From Ilumatobacteraceae bacterium (GTDB lineage: Bacteria > Actinomycetota > Acidimicrobiia > Acidimicrobiales > Ilumatobacteraceae), in NCBI GenBank assembly GCA_009691255.1, contig SHUT01000004.1, forward strand, positions 1 through 64,000: a stretch of 64,000 nucleotides of DNA, in the 5' to 3' direction. The notes beneath the pieces were generated by a model that saw only the letters and a list, made by a program, of their open reading frames with translations, did no database searches and was not told the origin of the DNA. This document shows positions 8,179 to 17,192 of this stretch, piece by piece (positions within the stretch are counted from its first letter, which is position 1; each line of letters begins with the position of its first letter). A program made the position numbers and the translations under genes.

Positions 8179-9165
8179 TTACCCCATTTTTCTTATTGCG
8201 ATGACTTCGTTTAGTTTTCTGTCCATTTCCAACCACTGCGCATCAAGCCACTCCGCAAAGGCGGCTCCGGAAGGGACGCTCGCGCGAGCATGACGAGTCA
8301 ATACCACTCGAGCTGCTGCTTCTTTGGTAGCTAGGCGCTTAAGCATTCCTCTAAAATTATCAAGACCGTCAAAGCCGACGTGCCATACGGTGATCACATC
8401 GGCAGCGGGCACCGCATCTATCAGTGCCGCAGAGCCAGCAGACTTCGGGGGCAATAAATACTTAAGACTGTTCAGTCGCCCAGCACGTTGAGGGTCTTTG
8501 ATGTGAATTTTCTCAAGTGCATGTTGAAGTTTCTTGGAACTTGTTCGAGTGCCTTCGGGAAATATGATAGCCACATCGCCGTCTGTCATGCCTCGCGCCA
8601 TCTCGGCAATACCAGCGAGTTCTGACTCAGTATTTACTGCTGAACGATCGACGAAATAATTCGGTATCCGACGACCAACGACATCCAGGCATGGGTCAAA
8701 TGACAATTCTTTTTTCAATACAAACCGCGGATTTCGTTGCGCACCCACCGACAACACCCAGCCAGCGGTCAATGCGTCAGCGATACTGGCGTGTCGACAC
8801 AGTGCCACCAATGGTTTAGTCCCCAGTGTGTCAAGCCCTTCGACCTCAACTCGCAAAGAACATGTCACTCGTACTGCTGCAAGTACACGCGCTGACCACC
8901 ACCTTTGGATTGCGTAATGCGCCGACCGACGACCCGACTGTCCTGCGATCCAAAGTGCACCCGCCATCGTGACGCCTGCAATTTCGAGCCAGCACCAACA
9001 AGTGCCAAAAGCCAATAAGCGCACGATCGGCAACCGGAACTTGGTACGCAACACATCAGCAAGAGCGCCCAGGATGAACCACACAGGAAACAACATCACG
9101 AGAAGCACGCCAACTACCAAGACACCGCCAATAGTGAGAAAACGACGAACAAAGGCACTCTTCAC
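8179..9165 (-). CDS. PlsC-family lysophospholipid acyltransferase
   Basis: 328 residues. N-terminal hydrophobic segments (about 10-35 and 50-75) anchor it in the membrane. The acyltransferase block has the catalytic HX4D motif as HASIAD and the substrate motif FPEGTRTS. The family transfers acyl groups to lysophosphatidic acid or related lysolipids. The C-terminal ~100 residues, after the acyltransferase core, are less typical. GTG start: a TAAAAT box ends 6 nt before it and no ribosome binding site is visible, so translation is probably leaderless. Operon with the DUF1295 gene. Confidence 0.85.
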   Translation of the reverse strand: MKSAFVRRFLTIGGVLVVGVLLVMLFPVWFILGALADVLRTKFRLPIVRLLAFGTCWCWLEIAGVTMAGALWIAGQSGRRSAHYAIQRWWSARVLAAVRVTCSLRVEVEGLDTLGTKPLVALCRHASIADALTAGWVLSVGAQRNPRFVLKKELSFDPCLDVVGRRIPNYFVDRSAVNTESELAGIAEMARGMTDGDVAIIFPEGTRTSSKKLQHALEKIHIKDPQRAGRLNSLKYLLPPKSAGSAALIDAVPAADVITVWHVGFDGLDNFRGMLKRLATKEAAARVVLTRHARASVPSGAAFAEWLDAQWLEMDRKLNEVIAIRKMG

Positions 9166-9171
9166 GATGAG

Positions 9172-9177
9172 ATTTTA
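9172..9177 (-). promoter_or_regulatory. Leaderless -10 box (TAAAAT)
   Basis: TAAAAT on the minus strand ends 6 nt before GTG 9165 of the acyltransferase gene. Confidence 0.45.
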
Positions 9178-9243
9178 GAACATTTATTGCCTCTAATACG
9201 ACTGAAGTCCACATTATAGTGGGTTTTAGGTTGACAAATAGTA

Positions 9244-9249
9244 TAAATT
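9244..9249 (+). promoter_or_regulatory. Leaderless -10 box (TAAATT)
   Basis: TAAATT ends 7 nt before ATG 9257. An overlapping TATAAA (9242-9247) is an alternative. A TTGACA lies at 9231-9236 but is too close to be the matching -35. Confidence 0.4.
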
Positions 9250-9256
9250 CAATGCT

Positions 9257-11857
9257 ATGACTGATACGGCCCATACATCACACGCGCCGGTGTCATTTGT
9301 GGTCAATGGATGCGAAGTCACGGTTGCTGGTGATCATCCTCATTTGTTGTCCGCTCTGCGGGAAGAACTCAATATCACTTCTGCCAAAGACGGATGCTCC
9401 CCCACTGGGCAATGCGGATGCTGCACGGTGATGATTGATGGCAAGGTTCAAGTGTCGTGCCAATATGCAGTGTCTAAAGTTGCTGGCAAAAATGTTGTCA
9501 CGCTCGAGGGCGTAGATGAATCTGAGCGCCAAAAGTACGCCGAGGCTTTTGCTTCATGCGGAGGTCTGCAGTGTGGGTTTTGTATTCCCGGAATAGTGAT
9601 GCGAGCAAAAGCTCAGGTGGATAAAAAAGGAGCCGACCTACAACGACAAGACATGGCGCGACATCTAGGCGCTCATCTTTGTCGTTGCACCGGATACGTA
9701 AAGATTCTTGACGCAATTGAGGCAGTTGCCCATGGCACCCCAGTTACCGTCGAAAAACCAGGTGGAATCGGATCCCGCGGCATGAAGTATGAAGCGCTCG
9801 AACTAGCACTAGGTGATCGCGATTATATAGACGACATGCGTGTTGCCGGAATGCTGCACGGGGCTGTTCATCTCACTGCCCATACAAGGGCCCAAATTAT
9901 CGCAATCGATACGACTCGTGCACTAGGTGCTCCAGGTGTTGTGGCGGTTTTTACGGCTGCAGACGTACCAGGAGACTTATATGTCGGCATTATTCATAAG
10001 GACTGGCCCGTTTTTATTCCAATTGGGGGACAAACTTCTTTTGGTGGAGATGTGCTGGCATTCGTAGTTGCCGAGACGCTGCGTCAGGCCCGTTTTGCAG
10101 CGACTCTCGTGGATATAACTTACAAAGAGATGCGACCAGTTGTCGATGCAATATCTGCTTTAGATGATTCTGAAATTGCTGTATGGAATACCGACACAAA
10201 TATTTTGTCGCGGAGCGAATACACCCGCGGCGATGTCGATGTAGCCCTAGCCGCAAGCGCACACGTCGTTACGGAGATTTTTCAGACCCAAAGAATTGAA
10301 CAAGCATTCCTTGAACCCGAAAGTACTTTGGCTGTGCCCGACACTGCATCTGGCACCATGCATGTTTTTTCTGGTGGTCAAGGTGTATGGGACGATCGTG
10401 ATCAAATCTGCGCCGTGCTTGCTCTTGATCCGGCACAAGTAACCGTTGAGTTGGTCTCAAATGGTGGCGCCTTTGGCGGCAAAGAAGACATGTCAAATCA
10501 AGCCCAAACATCACTGGCGGCTTGGATACTGCAACGACCCGTCAAGTGCACGTTTTCGCGCGAAGAAAGTTTGTTAGTGCATCCTAAACGTCACCCGATC
10601 CGCATGGAATACACGGTTGGCTGTGACAGCACTGGTCTACTGACCGCAGTTCGCGCCCGAATGGTGGGTGACTCTGGGGCATACGCGAGCGTTGGCATGA
10701 AAGTTCTTGAAAGAGCAGCGGGTCATGCAACAGGGCCGTATCACACGCCGACAGTCGATGTGTCGTCGGTTGCTGTGCGCACAAACAATCCCATCTGTGG
10801 TGCATTCCGTGGTTTTGGAGCTAACCAGGCGCAGTTTGCGATGGAAGGTTGTCTCGATCGTCTTGCTGCTGAATTGGGTATATCTGGCTGGGAGATTCGC
10901 AAACTCAATGTCATCCGCCCAGGGCAAGTGTGGGGACCAGGCCAAATCATGGATGACGGTTGCATTGGGGCAGAGCGCTGTCTTGACGAGATTAAGCCTC
11001 GCTACGACGCCGAGCGCGCCGCTGGTAAGGCAATCGGTCTAGGTTTGGGCCTCAAAAACTCTGGCCTCGGAAATGGATTCCGGGAAGTGACTCGCGCTGT
11101 CGTGAGGTTTTGTTCTGACGACACCGTTGAAGTGAGGCATGGCTGGACTGAGATGGGACAAGGTGTTCACACCGTCGCATTGCAAGTAGCTGTCGAAGAA
11201 CTTGGCATTGACGCCGACAGGATTCGTGTCATCGTTGACACGACTCGTCAACTTGGTTTTGGTCAAACAACAGGCAGTCGCGGCACTCTTATGGGCGCCG
11301 CAAGTGTTCAGCGTGCGTGTCATGCCGCAACAGCGGGTGGTCGTAAATTAGACACTGACTACATGGGTGAATACGTCATTGACTGGACCCAGCATCTGGG
11401 TGAACCCGGAGTAGAGAACCCTGTTATTCACTCGACATTTGGATACGCAGCACAAATGGTGATTATGGATCGCCAGACACAAAAAATTGAGCGAGTAATC
11501 GCAGTTCATGACGTCGGTCGTGCGGTTAATCCCCAACTATGTGAAGGGCAAGTCGAAGGTTCGGTTCACATGGGTCTTGGATATGCGCTAACCGAAGATT
11601 TCCCGTCGGATGAACGCGGCTATCCCACCAATATGACATTGCGTTCTCTTGGCATCTTACGCCCTAAAGATGTTCCACCAATCGAAGTCACGCTTGTTGA
11701 ATGTCCCCAGCCAAACAGCCCGTACGGAATCAAAGGCGTTGGTGAAATAGGTCTTGTGCCAACAGCTCCTGCAGTCGCGGCCGCGCTACATGATGCGGAT
11801 GGCGTGTGGCGACACTCTTTGCCCATGGCCACCAAGGACTCTGATTCAAGCGATTGA
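9257..11857 (+). CDS. Fused 2Fe-2S/molybdopterin hydroxylase (xanthine dehydrogenase family)
   Basis: 866 residues joining two subunits of the family. Residues 1-150 carry two 2Fe-2S clusters (C47, C53, C56, C68 and C106, C109, C142, C144). From ~180 to the end lies the molybdopterin-binding large subunit with GGAFGGKED, CGAFRGFGANQ and a C-terminal GVGEIGLVP holding the probable catalytic Glu. No FAD domain is present in the chain or next door. The fused layout resembles proteins annotated as selenium-dependent xanthine dehydrogenase, but no in-frame UGA or selenium gene is visible. It hydroxylates an aromatic heterocycle or aldehyde; substrate unknown. The luciferase-like gene follows by 23 nt, probably in one transcript. 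Confidence 0.85.
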   Translation: MTDTAHTSHAPVSFVVNGCEVTVAGDHPHLLSALREELNITSAKDGCSPTGQCGCCTVMIDGKVQVSCQYAVSKVAGKNVVTLEGVDESERQKYAEAFASCGGLQCGFCIPGIVMRAKAQVDKKGADLQRQDMARHLGAHLCRCTGYVKILDAIEAVAHGTPVTVEKPGGIGSRGMKYEALELALGDRDYIDDMRVAGMLHGAVHLTAHTRAQIIAIDTTRALGAPGVVAVFTAADVPGDLYVGIIHKDWPVFIPIGGQTSFGGDVLAFVVAETLRQARFAATLVDITYKEMRPVVDAISALDDSEIAVWNTDTNILSRSEYTRGDVDVALAASAHVVTEIFQTQRIEQAFLEPESTLAVPDTASGTMHVFSGGQGVWDDRDQICAVLALDPAQVTVELVSNGGAFGGKEDMSNQAQTSLAAWILQRPVKCTFSREESLLVHPKRHPIRMEYTVGCDSTGLLTAVRARMVGDSGAYASVGMKVLERAAGHATGPYHTPTVDVSSVAVRTNNPICGAFRGFGANQAQFAMEGCLDRLAAELGISGWEIRKLNVIRPGQVWGPGQIMDDGCIGAERCLDEIKPRYDAERAAGKAIGLGLGLKNSGLGNGFREVTRAVVRFCSDDTVEVRHGWTEMGQGVHTVALQVAVEELGIDADRIRVIVDTTRQLGFGQTTGSRGTLMGAASVQRACHAATAGGRKLDTDYMGEYVIDWTQHLGEPGVENPVIHSTFGYAAQMVIMDRQTQKIERVIAVHDVGRAVNPQLCEGQVEGSVHMGLGYALTEDFPSDERGYPTNMTLRSLGILRPKDVPPIEVTLVECPQPNSPYGIKGVGEIGLVPTAPAVAAALHDADGVWRHSLPMATKDSDSSD

Positions 11858-11880
11858 TTATTTTGTACTAAGGACGAGTG

Positions 11881-12882
11881 ATGCCAACACCAGTAGCAAT
11901 TTATCTACAAGACGCGCACCCGATTCGTGAGGGAATGGAGTATGTCACGTATGCCGAGTCGCATGGCTTTGATGCGGTTTGGCAAGCAGATAGCCGTCTT
12001 GTGCGTGATGCGATTGTTCCGATGGCGGCGTTTGCTGCAATATCAGACACGATAAAAATCGGTTCTGGAGTGGTGGATTGCTGGACTCGCAACCCTGCTC
12101 GTTTGGCAGCAACTTTTAGCACCCTTGATGACCTTGCGCCTGGGCGAGTGATTTTGGGGATCGGTGCGTGGTGGGACCCGTTGGCACAAAAAGTTGGCGT
12201 CAGCCGCGACAAACCATTGCGTGCGATGCGGGAAATCATCACGTCTGTTCGCGCTTTGTTGGCAAACGAGACAGTCACTTTTCAGGGCGAATTCGTTCAC
12301 CTTGACGGAGTTGAGTTGGACTACGTGTACCAAGATCGACGGCCAAAAGATGTGCCGATATATCTTGGTGCAACTGGCATGCAGATGATGGAGTTAGCTG
12401 GCGAGATAGCAGACGGAGTTGTGCTGAATTATCTTGTGTCACCTGACTACAACCGCCAGGCCATCGAACACCTTGCGATTGGTGCAGACAAGGCAGGCAG
12501 AAATTGGCAGAACATTGATCGCCCTCAACTAGTGGTCTGCTCTGTTCATGAAGACCGTGCCACGGCCATCGACATGGCGCGATTGATGGTGACACAGTAT
12601 TTAGGTCAACAACCCCACATCATGAAGGCATCTGGCGTTCCGCAATCACTGCTTGACAAAGTAGGAGAAGTGCTGACTTGGCCAGCCACCCACGACCAGG
12701 TTGTTGCTGCTTCAAAATTAGTGCCAGATGACATCGTGCACATGCTTACTGCGTCAGGTACACCAGATGACGCTCGCCAAAAAGTAAGCGAGTACATCTC
12801 AGACGGAGCCACCTGCCCTATTTTGTATCCGCTTGGAGACGTATACGCCACAATTGACGCTTTTACTAACTGGCAGGCATAG
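11881..12882 (+). CDS. Luciferase-like (LLM) F420-type oxidoreductase
   Basis: 333 residues, a TIM-barrel luciferase-like monooxygenase fold, with segments typical of methylenetetrahydromethanopterin-reductase-like actinobacterial enzymes: [11 protein letters not shown] near the N-terminus, [22 protein letters not shown] and IYLGATG. Cofactor is probably F420 or FMN (inference from the family). I choose ATG 11881 over GTG 11878 because AAGGA at 11870-11874 is then spaced 6 nt. It follows the molybdenum hydroxylase by 23 nt, so the two may act in one oxidative pathway. Confidence 0.85.
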   Translation: MPTPVAIYLQDAHPIREGMEYVTYAESHGFDAVWQADSRLVRDAIVPMAAFAAISDTIKIGSGVVDCWTRNPARLAATFSTLDDLAPGRVILGIGAWWDPLAQKVGVSRDKPLRAMREIITSVRALLANETVTFQGEFVHLDGVELDYVYQDRRPKDVPIYLGATGMQMMELAGEIADGVVLNYLVSPDYNRQAIEHLAIGADKAGRNWQNIDRPQLVVCSVHEDRATAIDMARLMVTQYLGQQPHIMKASGVPQSLLDKVGEVLTWPATHDQVVAASKLVPDDIVHMLTASGTPDDARQKVSEYISDGATCPILYPLGDVYATIDAFTNWQA

Positions 12883-12893
12883 CCACAGCAGTA

Positions 12894-14327
12894 TTACGCT
12901 GGCGCAACTGTTGACGTTGTTGACGTTGTTGACGTAGTTGACGTAGTTGTTGACGTAGTTGTTGGCGTAGTCGTGGTAGTCGTTGTAGTCGTAGTTGTCG
13001 TAGTTGTCGTCGTCGTCGTCGTTGTCGTCGTTGGCGGTGGAATATAAAACGGACCGCCCCAGCCCCAGCGAATATCCATTGGCGCACCTATTGGGGTGCC
13101 AACCGTAGATGCAGTTGCGTCAAGAGCTCGGCGCAACTGCATCCATCCATCCCATGCAGAAACACCAGTCGTCGGACATCCGCCTTTGGCTATCGTGCAG
13201 GCCGCAGTTTGAACCGTCAGAGCTCCAATGCGAAGCGTTTTGCCCATCTCAATTGAGCGTGCCGCCATGACCGCCCACTGCCGAGCCTGCGAACCGCTTT
13301 GCGTATGAATTTGTGGCATCGCCATAACATTTGGACCAGCGTGAGAAGACATCCACAGCACGTCGTCAATCGTCCAACCATTGTTGCAGGTCAGCGTTCC
13401 GACTTTTTGAGGACACCCATCTGCGGACCCAAAGTTCCAGAGGCGCGCCTTTGTTGTTGCCACGTAACCATCTACCCATGCACGCGCTTGTCCCGGTGGC
13501 CCCCAGCCCGGCTCTAGGTCCATCGAACCCGAGATCAAAACTCTTGGGTCAGCCAACTCCCGAGTGCGCGCCACAGCAACTGCCATTGCTACGCCACCTA
13601 GGTATCCGTTATAACGCGAAACACCACCTGCGTTGCTGGTACCGATAGAAACTTCCCACTGGCCAGTGCCGCATGAGGCCAAACCAGTAGCCCACGCTGA
13701 CGCCACTTTGGCGATATTTTCGTATGAGATACCCATTCCCCAACCAGAAGTACCCGTCGCAGTTTGAATTCCAAACGACAGCACCACGACACCTGTTATG
13801 ACCTTCTTTGCTTGTTCACACGCGACAGTCGTTGCAGCAGGCAACGTTTTTTCAAGAGGGAACACATCCTTGCCCCGCACATAGCTACCTATTGCCACGT
13901 TCCATTGGGGAGATGTCTTTTCTGGAACGCCCGTGACATAGATCAGTGGCACTTCGGGAGTCAATATTGGCGCAGGCAAAGTTGTTGTCGCAGCAACTGA
14001 TGCCGCCACGATCTTAAAGCGCATCGAAAAAGTATTTGTCTTTTTTCCTTTTGCCTTGATAGAGACCGTCACTCGACAAAAACCAGAACTATGTGTCGTC
14101 AGTCGTAGCGAGTTCTTGTCGCAGGCGCCGCCCACTCTCCATGTCTTTGTGCCGACCAAATTAGTGCGCAATAGCGAGGACAATGTAACCGTATTATTTG
14201 GCAGCATCGTCTGTGCTTGCCATGTTGTCTCAGAAGCAGACACGACTCGCGCCTGCGAAACACCCGGAGTAGCAGACATGACCAGCATGACGCAAAAAGC
14301 AATCGCATTCGTGCGGCGACTAAACAT
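12894..14327 (-). CDS. Secreted protein with Thr-rich C-terminal tail, unknown function
   Basis: 477 residues. A signal peptide is clear (basic MFSRR, hydrophobic core, cleavage probably after VSQA). Residues ~35-110 look like a beta-rich domain with a Cys pair; the middle ~250 residues, rich in Gly/Trp with several Cys, match nothing I recognise. The last ~55 residues are almost pure Thr with some Ser and Pro after IPPP, a likely O-mannosylated stalk or wall-spanning tail. AAGGAG 7 nt before the ATG confirms the start. It converges with the LLM gene, 11 nt between stops. Function unknown; an extracellular or surface protein. Confidence 0.75.
   Translation of the reverse strand: MFSRRTNAIAFCVMLVMSATPGVSQARVVSASETTWQAQTMLPNNTVTLSSLLRTNLVGTKTWRVGGACDKNSLRLTTHSSGFCRVTVSIKAKGKKTNTFSMRFKIVAASVAATTTLPAPILTPEVPLIYVTGVPEKTSPQWNVAIGSYVRGKDVFPLEKTLPAATTVACEQAKKVITGVVVLSFGIQTATGTSGWGMGISYENIAKVASAWATGLASCGTGQWEVSIGTSNAGGVSRYNGYLGGVAMAVAVARTRELADPRVLISGSMDLEPGWGPPGQARAWVDGYVATTKARLWNFGSADGCPQKVGTLTCNNGWTIDDVLWMSSHAGPNVMAMPQIHTQSGSQARQWAVMAARSIEMGKTLRIGALTVQTAACTIAKGGCPTTGVSAWDGWMQLRRALDATASTVGTPIGAPMDIRWGWGGPFYIPPPTTTTTTTTTTTTTTTTTTTTTTPTTTSTTTSTTSTTSTTSTVAPA
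12900..13032 (+). repeat. Degenerate GTT/GTC/GAC triplet repeat encoding a Thr tail
   Basis: On the plus strand the segment is a run of 3- and 9-base units (GTTGTTGAC, GTAGTTGAC, GTCGTC). On the minus strand it encodes the Thr/Ser stalk of the secreted protein. Mixed ACA/ACT/ACG Thr codons suggest selection for Thr content and not only recent slippage. Confidence 0.85.
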
Positions 14328-14392
14328 TGCAGAACTCCTTTTTGGCCCAGCATCGCGGGGGCAATACTTGACATCTAAAGATTACCCCTAGA

Positions 14393-15652
14393 TCAGGGTG
14401 ACGCCACCTGATACCGAATGGGTAAGCGTTTTAGCCCTCCAACAAAAATGGTCTTCATAAAGGCTGGCTCACCGGCGAGCTCGATGCTTTTTAATCGTGG
14501 TATCAATTCCGTGAGCATTGCCTTTATTTCCATCCGTGCCAGCATTGCCCCTAGACAAAAATGAACTCCGAATCCAAAAGCAAGTTGTTTATTTGGACTG
14601 CGACCCACGTCGAATTTAAATGGATCCCCGAACACATCTTCATCTCTGTTGGCCGATGGATATGACAACAATACGCTTTCACCTTTTTTGATCGTTGTGC
14701 CGCTCAACTCATAGTCCTCATTAGCCGTTCGCATAAAGTGTTTGACCGGCGTTGTCCAGCGAATGATCTCGTCTGCTGCTGAATTAATAAGTGTCGGGTC
14801 ATTGCGCAATCGCTCTAATTGGTCAGGATTTTGAATCAGAGCTAACAGCCCGCCAGCAATTGCAGATGACGTTGTATCGTGACCTGCAGTTGCAGTGATC
14901 ACATAATACGAAATGGTCTGCATCATCGAAAGAGGAACGCCATCAATCACTGCATTAGCCACGACTGAAGCTAAGTCATCACTCGGTTGGGCACGACGAT
15001 CTTCAGTTAGTTTTGTGAAATACGCAAAGAAATCAGCGATGACTTCTATTACGTTGAGCGGATCCGCTCCGCGCTGCATGTCTTCGTCCTGCGCACCAAA
15101 GAGCTGTTGTGTGAGCACAAGCATTTTTTCAAAGTCCTGTTCTGGTAATCCTAAAATGTCCAAAATGACCGTGAGAGGCATGAACATTGCAATGTCTCTC
15201 ACGAAGTCGCATTCACCTCCCATGTCTGCCATCTTGTCCACGTACCTCTTTGCCAATTCAGCAATACGACTTTCTAACTTGACGAGATTTTTTGGAAGAA
15301 ACCACTCAGAAGTCACGCCTCGCAGCTTGCGATGTTCGGGGTCATCAACATGAATCAGTGTGCGCAACAAGTCTCCGTCTCGCTTGCGTCGCTCATCATC
15401 GGCAACGCCACCAAGCACTGGCCTGGGTTCATTTAAAAATATCCCGTTATGCGCTTCGATCTCTAGAACATCGGCATGACGCGTAATGGCGTAGAAAGGG
15501 TTAAACAAACTCTCGAGTCCAACAGGGGCTTGCACCCAATGAATCGGGCTCTCGCGTCGCAACACTGTGCAAGCCCTATGAAAGCCTTCGTCGTCGGCAT
15601 AGGCCGCAGGATTGACGAATACAAATCCTGCTTCTTGTGGTGTGATTGACAT
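14393..15652 (-). CDS. Cytochrome P450
   Basis: 419 residues, full length for a soluble bacterial P450. Oxygen-binding I-helix AGHDTTSS (about residue 254), an ExxR motif in EIIRW (about 287), and heme loop FGFGVHFCLGA with the Cys ligand near residue 353. Typical of class I actinobacterial P450s that need separate ferredoxin and reductase; none is adjacent. Substrate unknown; sterol-, lipid- or terpene-like hydroxylation is common in relatives. ATG start with AAGGGGGG about 9 nt upstream. Divergent from the AlkB gene. Confidence 0.93.
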   Translation of the reverse strand: MSITPQEAGFVFVNPAAYADDEGFHRACTVLRRESPIHWVQAPVGLESLFNPFYAITRHADVLEIEAHNGIFLNEPRPVLGGVADDERRKRDGDLLRTLIHVDDPEHRKLRGVTSEWFLPKNLVKLESRIAELAKRYVDKMADMGGECDFVRDIAMFMPLTVILDILGLPEQDFEKMLVLTQQLFGAQDEDMQRGADPLNVIEVIADFFAYFTKLTEDRRAQPSDDLASVVANAVIDGVPLSMMQTISYYVITATAGHDTTSSAIAGGLLALIQNPDQLERLRNDPTLINSAADEIIRWTTPVKHFMRTANEDYELSGTTIKKGESVLLSYPSANRDEDVFGDPFKFDVGRSPNKQLAFGFGVHFCLGAMLARMEIKAMLTELIPRLKSIELAGEPAFMKTIFVGGLKRLPIRYQVASP

Positions 15653-15741
15653 TTAGTTACGCCCCCCTTGACACCGTCTATACTGCTATATCTACTGAGC
15701 ACCCAGCAACCCAAGATGGGCCTAGAGATAGCCTGCTGGAT

Positions 15742-16347
15742 ATGCATCGCGCTGAACAAGACGCAGTGGAATTGCTCCCTCGTGATGGAAGCGCCAAACT
15801 GTTCCACAATTTTTTGAGTGCCGGCACTGCTGACTATTACTTTTCGCAACTTTTGCAGCACAATCCGTGGGAACAACGCGCCATCACAATGTTTGGCAAG
15901 CAAGTCAATGAACCACGGCTCTCTACATGGCACAGTGTTGACAATCTTTCTTATTTGTATTCTGGATTGTTGCGCACGCCTGCATCTTGGACGCCGATGC
16001 TGTCTGAATTGCTCCTACTTTGCCAGTTAGCAGCGTCGGCAAATTTCAACTCTGTGCTAATCAATTTGTATCGCGATGGAAATGACAGCATGGGATGGCA
16101 TGCAGATAATGAAAAATCAAATGGCTCCGAACCGATGATCGCTTCCATCAGTTTGGGCGAGAGCCGCAGATTCGACCTTCGGCACCGCGAGTCCAAAGAA
16201 ACCATCCGCACTGACTTAACTCATGGCTCGTTGTTGCTGATGTCTGGAAAAAGCCAGGATGCGTGGCTTCATCAAGTACCAAAATCAAAACCTATTTTAG
16301 AACCCAGAATAAACCTAACTTTTCGTTGGGTGTACTCGACCCTCTAG
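15742..16347 (+). CDS. alkB: AlkB-type 2-oxoglutarate/Fe(II) dioxygenase (alkylation repair)
   Basis: About 201 residues. AlkB-type enzymes remove methyl groups from N1-methyladenine and N3-methylcytosine in DNA or RNA. Iron ligands are in GWHADNE (HxD) and the distal His in WLHQVPK; RINLTFR is the R-x5-R 2-oxoglutarate site; NLYRDGNDSMGWH is the usual lead-in. I take ATG 15742 as the start because the family normally begins near the LLPRDGSAKLF segment; an in-frame TTG at 15646 would overlap the P450 start codon and has no support. Its TAG overlaps the stop of the convergent hydrolase gene. Confidence 0.88.
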   Translation: MHRAEQDAVELLPRDGSAKLFHNFLSAGTADYYFSQLLQHNPWEQRAITMFGKQVNEPRLSTWHSVDNLSYLYSGLLRTPASWTPMLSELLLLCQLAASANFNSVLINLYRDGNDSMGWHADNEKSNGSEPMIASISLGESRRFDLRHRESKETIRTDLTHGSLLLMSGKSQDAWLHQVPKSKPILEPRINLTFRWVYSTL

Positions 16348-17117
16348 AGTGAGCCCAAAAAACGACTTATTGCCGCATTTGTCTCGGTCGGATGCGTGAG
16401 GTTTGATGCGTGCGGCGCACCGTCAACAGCAACAAGTTCTGTTGCGCCTCCCAATTGGTCTCGCAAATTTTCAGCTTTAACCAAGGGTATTGAGGCATCA
16501 AGTGTTCCGTGAAGTATCAGGGTCGGTGCTGTTATCTCAGCTAGTCGAGACGTGACATCATCTCGATGCATCAAGCAGTGAAACGCACGACTGAACTGTG
16601 GTCGGTCTAGTGCAGCCCACTTATGCATCCACTCTGGCCATGCACCTGGTCCGAGAATAAGTCCGGCAACTACTTCTTGCACAGGGGCTGGTCCGTGCTC
16701 AATCCACGCATCGTGTAGGCTGGTATAGCCCTCTACTAGGGCTGGATCTTCGGTTCCGGATTGAGTATCAATCAGGATCAACGCACGCACCCGATCGGGT
16801 GCGAGTAGAGCAACTCGCAGGCTAATGAACCCGCCCTGGGACATTCCGCCGATCACCGCTTTGTCAATGCCGAGATGATCAAGCAATCCGATGACATCTT
16901 TGGCTGAATCCCAATACGTAAAGTCGGTCAAAGCCTGAGTAACCCCAAAGCCACGCTCGTCCCAAGTGATGACTCGATACTTTTCTTGCAGCGCCGCCAC
17001 CTGTAGATCAAACATCGAGTGATCCATTAAAAAACCATGACTCAATAGAACTACTGGACCACTGCCACCAGAATCTTGAAAACCAATCGATATGCCGTTA
17101 ATCAGTGCCTTTTGCAT
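16344..17117 (-). CDS. Alpha/beta hydrolase
   Basis: 257 residues with a classic alpha/beta-hydrolase layout: LSHGF oxyanion loop near the N-terminus, WDERGFG, nucleophile Ser in GGMSQGG, Asp region LILHGTLDASIP, and catalytic His in DGAPHASNLTHP. Substrate not predictable; carboxylesterase, lactonase or C-C hydrolase are all possible. I prefer ATG 17117 over ATG 17135 because TACGAT lies exactly 6 nt before it, in line with the other leaderless starts. The stop shares the 4-bp sequence CTAG with the AlkB stop on the other strand. Confidence 0.85.
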   Translation of the reverse strand: MQKALINGISIGFQDSGGSGPVVLLSHGFLMDHSMFDLQVAALQEKYRVITWDERGFGVTQALTDFTYWDSAKDVIGLLDHLGIDKAVIGGMSQGGFISLRVALLAPDRVRALILIDTQSGTEDPALVEGYTSLHDAWIEHGPAPVQEVVAGLILGPGAWPEWMHKWAALDRPQFSRAFHCLMHRDDVTSRLAEITAPTLILHGTLDASIPLVKAENLRDQLGGATELVAVDGAPHASNLTHPTETNAAISRFLGSL

Positions 17118-17123
17118 ACCCTT

Positions 17124-17129
17124 ATCGTA
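17124..17129 (-). promoter_or_regulatory. Leaderless -10 box (TACGAT)
   Basis: TACGAT on the minus strand ends 6 nt before ATG 17117 of the hydrolase gene. Confidence 0.45.
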
Positions 17130-17179
17130 CAGCATCTACTCTTGAGTCATTAACGTTCACTCCCGAGATGATGTCTGGG

Positions 17180-17185
17180 TAATCT
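17180..17185 (+). promoter_or_regulatory. Leaderless -10 box (TAATCT)
   Basis: TAATCT ends 7 nt before ATG 17193 of the SDR gene; no ribosome binding site lies between them. Confidence 0.5.
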
Positions 17186-17192
17186 CATACCA

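Noticed and set aside
12900-13032. Possible CRISPR or minisatellite array
   Set aside because: No regular spacers; the pattern is the coding sequence of a Thr-rich tail.
15646-15741. TTG-initiated N-terminal extension of AlkB
   Set aside because: It overlaps the P450 start codon and the extension is not AlkB-like.
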